NCBI GenBank assembly: GCA_959347315.1
Contig: OY365818.1
Location: 2,093,222 to 2,157,221, forward strand
Reading direction: 5' to 3'
DNA length: 64,000 bases
Source of the DNA: Bimastos eiseni
Lineage: Eukaryota; Annelida; Clitellata; Crassiclitellata; Lumbricidae
Each line of letters opens with the position of its first letter. The stretch's first letter is position 1. Shown here piece after piece: positions 25,751 through 37,200 of this stretch. The notes below the pieces were generated by a model, which had not been told where the DNA came from, ran no database searches, and was given only the letters and a program-made list of their open reading frames with translations. The position numbers and the translations under genes are program-made.

Positions 25751-28060
25751 TATAAAAAGATATAGAGTTTTGGGAGACAACACGTTGTATCAAATGTTCT
25801 ACTTGTCCACAGTCAACCTTATCATTGCGTTTCTCTACCTTCAAGTTCTATCTACCTCTCTTTTTCTCCATGTTGCTCCTTCTCGATATCTCAATATCTT
25901 ATCCTCTCGAAATCATGCGTCGTAAAACAGCGCAACATAATCCAGATCCTTGCGATATTTTCTACATCCTTCAGCGTACGTACGTCCTTCTATCTTTGCC
26001 TCTCTCCCTCTTTCTCTCTCTCTCTTTCCTTCCAAACCCTGCGGCAGCGGCGGTGAAACCCTCTGTGACATATATTCATCGGAAAACGTGGCGCACCTGT
26101 AAATATAGTCCGTCCGCTTTAGCCAGTACTCAACCATAAATTCAAATATTTTTGTGATAAAAATTATCAGTTTAATTTGAGTGTGATTTTGCCTCGATAA
26201 TGCGTATTTTTGCAGAGTTTTACGAGGATTTTATCGAGTTGTGAACGCATCGGCGGAGTAACACACGCAGACTGTGCGGTGAACTGGGGCAACAAAGGAG
26301 AAGGTCTGAGAGCGAGAGAGTGATATCGAAGGGGTTGAACATTATTTAGATGTCAAATTTCGTGGATATTACGCTGCGCCGTTCTGCCTGCACCCATTCG
26401 GGTTTGGATTAACGGATTCCACCCATCTACTCATCGTGGATTACCGGCAATCAGAGGGTGAGGACGATCGGCGTGTTACTAGCGAACCCGACCCCAGCAT
26501 CATTTTCTAGTCCACCGTCAAAACGCGTTCGGCCCTAATTATGAATACGGCGTTTCCAAGTCTTCTTGTGCTTAGCTTACCCCTAGTCTAGGATTTTCTT
26601 CGGAAAAGCGCACATCGGGAGGCGCTAAGAGAGCCGAGACATCGTGCTGGGGTTGCTGCATCCTCCTGAAATCAGAGCTAATTATGAATACCCTGCTTCT
26701 TGCACAGCCTCCTCCGCCTCCTCGATAGATCTTGTGGTGTAGTCACGTCGTGCGTCATTTTCTTGATTTCTCGTCGTTTATCTGGCGCTTTTTTAGGTCT
26801 GCTCGAAAACGGTAGACGACAGGTTTGTTGGTTTGGTCGTGAATGCGTATAAACGATTAGCATATGTTGTTGGCAATCGGTCGACGGTTTTGACAGGTTT
26901 TTCGTGATGGTGAAATCTATCGATCAACGATGATGATTGTGAATGCCGATGATGGTGACGATGATAGCTGAAATGATGATGATGATGATGACGACGGTGA
27001 TAATATTCAAGGATTTCAGCATCCTTGCTGATGGTGGCTGTCATCATTCAGGGAGTTAGCCCTTCAAAAACATCAATGACGTGGTGTTGAACTGACTCCT
27101 CACATTAAATTTGAATCTTAAGTGATTACATGGATTTGTTATTACTTCTTAAAGGACGTTTCAAGTATTTTTATGGAACAATCAAAATGGTGAGGGTGGA
27201 GGAGGTGGTAAGACTGGATAGCTCTGTATTTAGTTTTACCAGGATGAGATTTGTGATTGGAGGAGTCTGGTGGCAAATGCCTAAAAAGGGCAGATTTAAA
27301 CCAATGTCAACAGTGCATTCCAGTGGCTTTATATAAACCAGAATCCCTAAACCTCTAAAAGTTGGAGGACGAGTTAGAAGGCGCGTATGTCAATTGCATT
27401 GATCTAAATTAAAACTTTATTTATTTATTATTTATTTATTATTAAAGCTTTGAACTTGTGCCACCATAGAATAAGTGGAGCAAGACTTCCATACAATGTC
27501 GATCGTTACGTCGTGTTTCCTGCATTTGGAAAATATTCGGGCATTTGTTGAACCTTACAGTTTTTCCCCTGGTCGGTCGTCATAGTTCCGCTATGGTTGC
27601 CCACCTGCCAAGGTCGTTTGTGGCCAACGTCTTGGGCTTTTACCCTAGCCGAGGATCCAGCCTCTAGTGCCCCATGGTCATCAAAGAATCTACTGGTGGC
27701 CAGTCCTTAGGGGTCATCCTGAGAGGCTGCCTTGGGGTAACATGACTGGCAACATTATTTTCTTGGCCTTGGGGCATGAAGGGTGGGTAACAGTCATGTC
27801 CCTTGCTGCCTAAGGGCACAAGCTTTTTTATGACTGAGAAAATTCTAATGATTTCAGATTAATGTTATTACTATTATTATTATTTTAAAATTTGTTATTT
27901 ATTTATATTTGCTTGTCTTTGAAAGTATTCATAAAGTCTGTAAGCTGCCATTCACTCTTGGACTACTTGTTCCAATCCATGATTGATATTGAAATATTAT
28001 TGTTATGTTTGTAATTATTATTATTAATTATCATTAATTATTTATATCAATACCATTGCC
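25750..28060. other. Intergenic sequence without recognised genes
   Basis: No exon with homology is seen. A degenerate GATGATGGTGACGATGAT stretch lies near 26930-27000 and an R-type repeat fragment near 27600-27780. Confidence 0.45.
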
Positions 28061-28061
28061 A

Positions 28062-28190
28062 GGAATGGCTACCCACGCTCATATGCTGAGGCTGAGAAAA
28101 TGAAGTCTCCCAACACTTTGCATGCACATGGCTGCCTCAGGACTAGCTTAGGAGACTGCTCGTCTTCTTCATCACACCCTAGACTGTTTC
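28062..28190 (+). mobile_element. SINE S1 body fragment
   Basis: GCTCATATGCTGAGGCTGAG, GAAGTCTCCCAACACTT and GGCTGCCTCAGGACTAGCTT match the S1 bodies at 16690-16830 and 41225-41360. Confidence 0.65.
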
Positions 28191-28910
28191 TCTGGATTGA
28201 GTGTAGGGACTGCATGAGATGTTGGTAATTGCAGGCCCAGCAATTCAGATTCTTCTGACAGTCATAGAACAATTATACTCAGACGTGTGTGTTCATCTGT
28301 ACACACTTAAATTGTGCACACATATGCACAAATGCACACAAGTGTATATATGTATATATGTACGAATGTGCATGCTTACATACATACATACGGTACACAA
28401 TGTAAGTACATACCTATCAACATAAATGGGCACATGCAAGCATTTCATGCCTACATTTATGCATACATGTGTATAAGTGTATGCATGCAAGCATTCTTAT
28501 GCATGCTTTACCTACGTTGACCCCTGTAGTTGGAACCATTTTCCACAGGAGTTTCAACTTGTACTGCTCAGCCTTTCATAAATGCCTGTAGTCCATTTTA
28601 TTTGCTATCTATAGCACCTGCTTCGGTCGGAAGCGCCTCTGAATCACTGAGCAGCTCTTTTAAAAACTGTTCCATTACAGTTACTATTACAATTCATTCA
28701 TACTCGTTTTCGTACCTCCGGGGCATCCTACGGTCAATTTTTTTGTATTCTCTGCTGTGTTGTTTTAAGCCTAGCGGGGCGTCACTGCAGACAATGGGAA
28801 GCGTTCACGGCCCTGGATTCTCTCTTATAGGCTCTGTTCTCACACTCGCACAGGTAGATGCACACATAGGCATACACACACTCATACACATTCACTGTAC
28901 AATGCACACA

Positions 28911-29030
28911 CATATATATATACATATATATATACATATATATATACATATATATATACATATATATATATACATATATATATACATATATATATATACA
29001 TATATATGTATGTATATATATGTGATATAT
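28911..29030. repeat. (TATATACA)n microsatellite
   Basis: Alternating TATATATA and CATA blocks over about 120 bp. Confidence 0.95.
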
Positions 29031-29160
29031 ATAAAATCATGCATGTATGTGTATGTGGGGATAGGGTGGGTAGTATTGTTGGTGTGGGTTGGGTTCTGGT
29101 GTGGGTGGAGGTTGGTTTGAGTGGGTGGCGGTTCTGATAAAATTGATAAAATCTTAAGGT

Positions 29161-29245
<85 letters not shown>
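29161..29245. repeat. (TA)n microsatellite
   Basis: A perfect TA run of about 42 units. It abuts the 3' side of the minus-strand LINE remnant, as LINE tails often do. Confidence 0.97.
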
Positions 29246-29246
<1 letters not shown>

Positions 29247-30830
29247 TCATCAGTTCATGGTGTTAATGGGTACAAAGAAATTACCTCCATTATCCTTGTG
29301 GTAATATGTCGAGTGACTCGAGTCAATTGCTCCCTATGTAGTTTCAGTCCAAGTGATGTTATGTCCACTTTGATATTAATGACCCGGGGTAGTCTTGTTA
29401 GAACTGACTTTGATTCCTTTTTCCTTTGAATCGTCTATGCAGTGCTTTGTGTGGGATTTGGTCAACTGGTGAAATTCTCTCCACATTTCCAAACCATCAG
29501 AGTAGTCTTCGTTGAACGACTTTTAGATACCTATTTTTTCTTGGGTCATTGTCTTCTACTTTGTGCCATCCTGAAACAGACACAATCTTCCACACTCAAC
29601 TGATTTCTGCTATTAGAATGTTTCTCTCATCTAGCTCCGCGTTATTCAACACTCTCATTCGGATAAGGAAACCGACTGTTCCATCTTCAATAATTTCATG
29701 TGCTTCAAACAAGCATTCGAAAGCTTATGGAATTGGAGAGCGATGCAAAATGTAGAGCAACTGATGAAACTTATATAAGAGACAAATGGAAAATCAAAGA
29801 CAGTATATTCTAATCTTAGTTTTCTTTGTTGTATCTTTTTGTATATGCCATTTTTATTGTTATTATCATCCCGCCTTCATACTTATCCCTCCTATACGGA
29901 AGAGCTGTTCTACTTGTTCAATTGCTTTTTCCTGGATTGTGATGTTTGCTGATGCCTCTTCAAAAGGTTTATTCAATCGCAATTGTTTTGGTTTTCTAGG
30001 CTGATCATTCTGGCGAATCTTCTACTTGTTTTGTTATCCTGTGACGTAATATCCTGTTGTTCTGGCCCGATTCTAGTATGGAGTCCATAGTCTCCAGCAA
30101 AATCCGTGATGGTTTAATGATGCCATTATGTTGTTCAGGATGTGTGACATGACTTCTTCTAAATCCATCCTTACCTTATTCCCGTTATGTGATCGTTATA
30201 TCTACTTTTAAATTTTAATGCACTTTATCATTTTCGATATATCTCTTGTACAAGTTTAATTGGTTGTTCTGGTGTTCCTGCAATTGGCCTCCCCATTCCA
30301 TCACATGCTGTCAATGCCTGTTTGAAGTCTATGATGAATTTTTGCTCTATCAAGCATCCGTCTAATGTGAATAGTTGATCTATTTTGCTTCTATACCTGA
30401 CATGAACTCGACTTGTTCTTCTCCAAGTGCTCTCTCAACATACTGTTTCATTAGATTTTGTAACGTTGTGGTGAAGACTTTTCCTGGAATGTTATGCAGG
30501 CTAATGCCTCTGTACCTTGTGCAGTCTTGTCGAGATCCTTTTAATAATAATAATAATAATAATAACAACAACGGCGATTTATGAGGTGCCTCTTCCTCCT
30601 CTTCCTCCTCCTTCTGTAGTTCCCCAGTGATTCCGACCATGTCTGGTGCTTTATCCTCTGTCATTTTGTTTATAGCATCTCTTACCACTTGTAGAAATAT
30701 TGGCTTCTATTTTTCTGTGTTGTTTTTTGGTAACTACTTAGTGAGAACTGAAAGCAGGGTCAATATTTTCCCCTTTCTTTTTCCCTGTAGTAGTTGTTCG
30801 GTTACAGTTGTAATTTCATAATTATATCCA
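29246..30830 (-). mobile_element. Decayed LINE with reverse-transcriptase remnants
   Basis: On the minus strand 30688-30380 reads CTRYRGISLHNIPGKVFTTT and ALGEEQVEF. After a frameshift, near 30330-30230, comes FIIDFKQAL, MGRPIAGTPE and PIKLV. These are the conserved YRGIsLl.ipgKvf, E.Q.gFr and FiDf.kAFD blocks of non-LTR retrotransposon reverse transcriptase. A low-complexity GAGGAA/AAT insertion and stops interrupt it. The catalytic YxDD block was not found. A related 3' fragment is at 62820-63060. Confidence 0.75.
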
Positions 30831-31875
30831 CATATAATATGTCTATACATAAATATATTATATATATATTTATATTATATATATATATATTATATATTCG
30901 CACACACCCACTCACACCAGACACCCCACTCACCAATACCAACCCACACGCACCAACCCACCTACTCCCACCCACATCAGAACCTCCACCCACCGGAACC
31001 AACCCCTACCCACACTAGAACCCAACCCACACCAGCAACACTACCCATTCTATCCCCTCGTACACATACACCCATGATTTTATACATAAATATACACTAT
31101 ATATCTATACACACACGTTAAAACACGATATGTATATATCTACATACACCGAGGAGGTTTTCGCACCTTCTTCTGAGGCCCGTTGTTTCTCGATAGCTTC
31201 TAGGTTCGAACAACGTCGATAACCCAGAGGCCGTTCTCACCTGCCAATCATCCCCCGTCTGCCTGGCTCGGCGCGAGAAACAAGTGCTTGCCGGGCGATT
31301 AGACGCCGCGTCGCGCTCGCCAATATATAAACTTCCACCTTTTGTTATCGGCAAGCACTCCAACCGTTGGTCTACGGTTTCGACGCCGCCGTTTGGAACC
31401 CACAGTTTATCTTCCCTCTTACCTGTCGGCCGCCCATCTTACCTGGGCTTTGTTTAGAAATCGGTTCAACCGATTACATTTCCAGCCATTGTCTCTTTGC
31501 GATTTACATAGCGCCGCCTCTCTCAGAATATCAGTGCAGAAACTCGGGGTGGGGGTGGAGAGGTGAGGTGCGGGGAAATGCGACGCCAAATGGTTACCAT
31601 GTAGAAACTGGAGCAAGTACTACGCTCACAATTACTCAGTCCTCCTGAGCTTCTATTATGTAGAACATTTTTATACATCAGGGCTGCTGCCTTTGACGAG
31701 TTTATAATTATATGAAGCTATGCAAGCGAAGGTGCTACGATTACCTTTACGATCCTGAGGTGGTCCTGTAGTGGATTGTTACCTCTCTCTTTTTCTCTGA
31801 CCCCACTCAAATTTCTTCCTCTATACTTCTAGTCATAAATAGCTATCTTTAGTTGCTGTGTAACGACACTGTGCA

Positions 31876-31960
31876 GGGGCGGCGATCCTTGGGGAGTCGA
31901 GGGGACATGTCCCCCATCTTTGACAGAGAGGGGACACTTTATACAGATCGCCGCTTCTGA
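31876..31960. repeat. Palindromic dispersed repeat R3
   Basis: GGCGGCGATCCTTGGGGAGT, GGGGACATGTCCCCCATC and AGAGAGGGGACAC...AGATCGCCGC form a partly palindromic unit. A second copy is at 53786-53925. Confidence 0.65.
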
Positions 31961-31964
31961 CACT

Positions 31965-32035
31965 GTGTGGTAACAAAGACCATTAGCGTCGCCCTCCTCC
32001 TTTATCCAGGCTTGGGACTGGCACAGTACAACCAG
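31965..32035 (+). repeat. Dispersed repeat R1
   Basis: GTGTGGTAACAAAGACCATT then AGCGTCGCCCTCCTCCTTTA and CCAGGCTTGGGACTGGCAC: a well-preserved copy. Confidence 0.85.
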
Positions 32036-32379
32036 TGGAGTAGTTCAACTTTAGTCTTCTGTTCGTACTTGGCTATTCATTGACACTGGCACTATTCAAA
32101 GTTTTCAAATAGTCTTTCTTTCAGAAACTAGCTTTGAACTTCAATTCTATCTTTTGCCCGTTGTCACCACACCATCGACTAAACATTGTACAAACATTTC
32201 AAATGAACTACACCTCATCAGCTTAGTGTTGGCGTCACACTTGCTCTGGCCGGCTAATTTCTTATTCGAGACTAGAACGACAGACACCTGTTAGCGCAAT
32301 CGCTGACGCATCACGCACGCCCGCACACATACACACACAAACACACACACACACACAAATTTACGTGTCACCTTGGGCC

Positions 32380-32640
32380 GTCAGTTCGTGGAACTCTAGC
32401 GACCGTCATAGTAAACCTTCCCCATTGTCCTCTCTATCCCTTACCGCCTCCCACAGCTCTTCCAAGCTCAACGCTGTCCTTTGCTTTATTTGATCCATGC
32501 ACCTCATTCTTGGTCGCCCTCTTCTCCTCGTTCATTCCCCGCGACCCAACTGATTCATCTCCTTCTCCATCCCAATGGCTGGCATCACGTGACCGAAATA
32601 CGCCAACTCCTTCCTGTCTTGTCGCCCATTGTCATAAAGT
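32380..32640 (-). mobile_element. LINE 3'-end fragment
   Basis: In different minus-strand frames this reads GHVMPAIGMEKEMNQLGRG, GRPRMRCMDQIKQR and LSLEELWEAVRDREDN. That is the familiar GRPr.rW.D.i...r..W C-terminal end of non-LTR polymerase proteins. Frameshifts show it is dead. A CA microsatellite (32331-32357) follows. Confidence 0.75.
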
Positions 32641-33499
32641 TATTATATCTATTATATAACCATGACCATGATGTTTATTGAGACCATAACGATACAGGAT
32701 GAATCAGAAAAGAATAAACATATTAGTCATCAATATTGAGGGCAAGGGAACAGACAGCCCTAGAAACAGTAATTGTCTCGAAAGTCTGGTTACCAAGTTA
32801 TATGGCATAGATACAGACGGTTGGTACAGAATCCTAACATGAAATAATTAGCCGTTGGATTTTAGTAGTTAACTAAGCAGACAATAGGAGAGAGAAGAAA
32901 GGTAGAAGTTTAATTTAATGCTGAGTGACACACGCAATTAATTGGTTAATTAATTAATTAATTAACTAATTCATCTGATATATATAAATATGTTTACACA
33001 TGTAGACTTTTTTTAATAATGTAATTATGTTAGGTGTTAGACAAATGGAGAGTTGACAGGCTTAGTATACGTGTGTTTGTAGGGGCAAAAACAGGTCTAT
33101 GAGTATTGGCGTACATATGTATAATTATGTATATATATATATATATATATCCGTATATTGGTGCACGTATATATTATATATATATATATATGTATATGTA
33201 ATGTACGTTCAAGGTGACACATTCACCATGATTTTAAGGAGTTGTGTTTACATTTGCCTGGACATTTCTTAGTAGTTACTACGGAAATGTGAAATTGAGT
33301 GTTCCTACTTTTGCCTCTGCTGAACCCTCCTCAGCCTCCTACATGTCTGGCAGAAGATGCTAATGTGGATCTAAAGTGCAAATTGGTATTTGTAATGGCA
33401 ATTTATATGGCGCCACTACCGCAGAGACTAACGACTTGTGTTGATACTTTGATTTGCACTTCCTCACGTTGCCTTGTAGAAGGTACAAGAGACAGGGCG

Positions 33500-33756
33500 T
33501 GGGGAGAGAGAGGGGAGGGAAGGATGGAGTGAGAGAGAAAGAGGGATGGAAAGATATACATAGAAAGAGAGAGAGATAGATAAAGAGAGAGATAGAGAGA
33601 GTGAGAAAGGGAGAGAGAGGGATACAGGTGGAGGGCAGAGAGATACAATTGGACAGATGGAGAGAGAGAGAGAGGGAGAGAGAGGGAGAGAGAGGGATGG
33701 AGTGAGAGAGAGGGATGAAGAGATATAGAGAAAGAGAGGAAGATAGGGAAAGGGAA

Positions 33757-33817
<61 letters not shown>

Positions 33818-34092
33818 ACAGAAGCAGGCTGGGAGAGAAAGACAGAAGGAAGCGAGGAAAATATAGAGAGAGACTGAGAGAGGGAGAGACAGGTGGAGGT
33901 AGAGAGATTCAATTAGACAGATGGAGAGAGAGGGAGGGAATGAGGGAGAGAGATAGAGACAGAGGCTGGCAGAGAGATGTAGACAGAAAGAGGCAGACAG
34001 ATAGGCAGACATATAGATAAAGACGGAGAGGGAGAGAGGGCTAGGCAGGGAGAGGGAGACAGAAAGAGACAGTGACCTAAATAAATAAATGA

Positions 34093-34133
<41 letters not shown>

Positions 34134-34135
34134 CA
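33500..34135. repeat. GA-rich tract upstream of the E-protein gene
   Basis: More than 600 bp of purine-rich GAGA/GGGA/GACA sequence, including a perfect (GA)n at about 33758-33814. It ends with a short TA run about 165 bp before the E-protein ATG. It could supply GAGA-type promoter elements, but this is only inferred from position. Confidence 0.85.
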
Positions 34136-34279
34136 GGCAGGCAAGCAGACGGAGACGGAGACAAACAGCAGAGAGACAGACAGGCAGAGTGGGAGAACGA
34201 GGCAATGAGAGAGAGTGACAGGGTGTTGTTTGTGTTGTAGTTGGTGCAGTTGTTGTCGTCGAAGAGTGTTAGAGACAAC

Positions 34280-34330
34280 ATGAACGCCACTCCAGATAAA
34301 GAACTGAGCGATCTACTCGACTTCAGCGCG
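34280..34330 (+). CDS. TCF12: E-protein exon 1: AD1 start codon exon
   Basis: ATG in GACAACATGAAC, encoding MNATPDKELSDLLDFSA, then donor GTCAGT. ELSDLLDFS is the conserved AD1 helix with its LxxLL core. The exon ends in phase 0. Confidence 0.95.
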
Positions 34331-37151
34331 GTCAGTATTTTCGGTCATTATGACGTCATTACTACTAATGACTTAGTATCATATGCTGTTATGAGGTCAT
34401 TGCTACTAATTACTTAGTATCATCGGCCTCTATAACGCCATTGTTACTATCGACTTAGTATCATAGCCGTTATGACGTCATTACTATCAATGACTTAGTA
34501 TCATCGGCTGTTATGACGTCATTGCTACTAATTACTTTAGTATCATCGGTCTTTATGATGCCATTGTTACTATCGACTAAGTTTCATCAGCCGTTATGAC
34601 GTCATTACTGTCAATGACTTAGTATCATCGGCTGTTATGACGTCATTGCTACTAATGAGTCAATGCCTGCTCTAATTTATTGACGATGAGGCTCTCTCAG
34701 TTTTCCATTAACACTAATTACTTTATGGCTCTAATTGATTGACCACCACCCTCTAGATGAGAAGTAAGTAGGGCATAACCGAGTAAACGATTTCCACCGA
34801 GTACCGAGTACCATCTTCAGACAGAGCTTAAACTTTTCAACCTTTGCCGTTCGCATATTAAAAAGTTACAAAAATAAATGTTTGTGCCTGTAATAACTAC
34901 TAATAGTATGGTTATAAATTTTAATTTCGATTTTACATTTTTAAGTCTTTATAAAAATTATGTAAATAAATTTTTTTAATTTTTAACTATTCGTGTGTGG
35001 AATATTTGCCAAGGCGAATATTTCCGAATAGTCTGTAAAAAAGCGAGGTATTCTGCCGAGGCGAATGCTTAAGACGATTTCCTGTTATGCCCTAGAAATA
35101 AGACAAAGACTCTGTCCTTTAACCCAATCCTTTAATCCAGAGGGCCTCACGATTATGGATTGCCAGCGACTTCACGTTCTTGGTCTCGGCTTACAAGACC
35201 GCATGATGGCCGTTCGAGTCTCAGCCTCCCTTTGGCGATTTCCAGAGACAATGTAGTCGTTGATTTTATCTCTGTTTCTGCGAAAAGCGGCTTTTGATCA
35301 TTTGTTTTCCGTTCTTTATAATCCGTTCTTGATCCGTTGCGTTGTAGATGTTCTCTCCGCCTGTTCCGCCCGGAGCCGACCTGCGCAACGGACCCAACGG
35401 ATTGGACGTTGGTGGCGGCGGTGGTGGAAACGGAGGCGGAGGATATCCAGGATACAAGACCGTTCCAGGTACTCGGACCGCTCCGCCGAATTGTTTTTTC
35501 ATTCAGTGATCTCTCCTTGTCCTCAGGCGAGAGGAACGCTCGTGAATAAGCTTGTGCCCTAAGCTAGGGTTTCAAGTGGCGCTTTAGAAGTTTGGAGATT
35601 ATGATTATGAAGAAGGCAGGCATGCATACGGGTAGGCAGACAGGCAGCTGACAAGTAGGCAGTAAAGTTTCCAGCCAGCCAGTGATGTTACCATCTAGCA
35701 AGCTGACCAGTGATATTACCATCTAGCTAGCTGACCAGTGATATTGCCATCTAGCTAGCTGACCAGTGATATTACCATCTAGCTAGCTGACCAGTGTTAT
35801 TACCATCATTCTTATTCCCTCGGAGCTGTCACGCTTCGAGCACTTCTGAATAGCTAGTAATTTAAGAAGCGCTATATAAATAATCACATATGATCTAGCT
35901 AGCTTGCCAGTGATATTGCCATCAAACTGGCTGGCCAGTCAACCTGCCAGTGAGCTAGATATATGCAGTGAGCCAGCCATGTCACAGTTACTTCTGAGGG
36001 TCTCTCTCATTTAGCCAGTAAAGCGGCCAGCCAGTCGAGAAACCTACCATTTTCATTTCCTTGGGGTTTCTTTCTTTGTCTTAAATATTTATTTTGTGTG
36101 CAGTCTTTTTGTGTTGTGTATGGAACTGCATTTCTCAATACAGATTTCTCTCCCATCATTTTGAGTAATCCTGTAGTGCTTATGAGGGGGCGATTTGGGT
36201 CATGCCCCCTTGCCTGCTGATAACCCTACTGTACACCTTATCAATATCTCCTACTCTATCCGTCCACATTGTTATATCGGCGTTATCGATGTTTATTTTT
36301 ACTTCTTATCGCAGCTTCCTGTTACATCAATATTTTTACATGTATCGCAATTAAGGTTTTTATGCTTCAGTTTTTATGACTTGTGTTATGGCAATATTTT
36401 TTTTGTCTGCCCTATACTCGACCTTTCGAATAGTTACCTTGAAAAGGTGCTATATAAATTTTTGAACGAATGAATGAGTGAATTGATGCATGAGAACCGA
36501 CATGGCATTAGGATTTTCATGTTCAGTCTTGATGGCATTTGGTTGTGTGTTAATCACACCTTGTTTTATCTGACTTATTCTCTAAGTAACCTGCTGCTTT
36601 ATTGGCTCTTTTGTTACCTGTCTTATTGCCGACATGATTGATTTATGTCTGAGTTATTGTTAACCTTTTTCATTGTGTACGTTACTTCTTTCTTAACTTG
36701 AATCATTGGTTACCTTGCTCATTGTTTACCTGGGCCATTATTAACCTGGGCCATTGTTTACCTGGGCCGTTGTTTACCTTGCCTATTGTTTATTTGAATG
36801 GTTGTTTACCTGGATCATTGTTTACCTGGGTTATTGTTTACCCTGGGCATTGTTTACCTATTCATTACTTTTACCTGAGGCATTATTTTCCTTCTCTATT
36901 TTATTTTATTTTAATCATTGTTTACCTTGATTATTGTTTACCTACTCTATTTATAGCTTGATAATTGTTACTAAGGTCATTGCTTACCCAGGCCTTTTTT
37001 TTTACCTGAAGCATTATTTACCTTGCTTATTTTTTAATCGTTTTTTTACCTGGATCATTAATTACCAAACCCATTGATAGCTTAATTATTATTTACCTAT
37101 ATCATTCTTTACCAAGTTATTTTTACTCATCTTTATATATATATATGTATG

Positions 37152-37200
<49 letters not shown>

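Noticed and set aside
28530..29120. 196-residue plus-strand frame
   Set aside because: Its second half is the TATATACA microsatellite and its first half has no recognisable domain, so I regard it as chance.
33464..34290. Ser/Leu-rich minus-strand frames upstream of the E-protein
   Set aside because: Pure GA/CT composition gives SLSLSL peptides. There are no splice signals or motifs.
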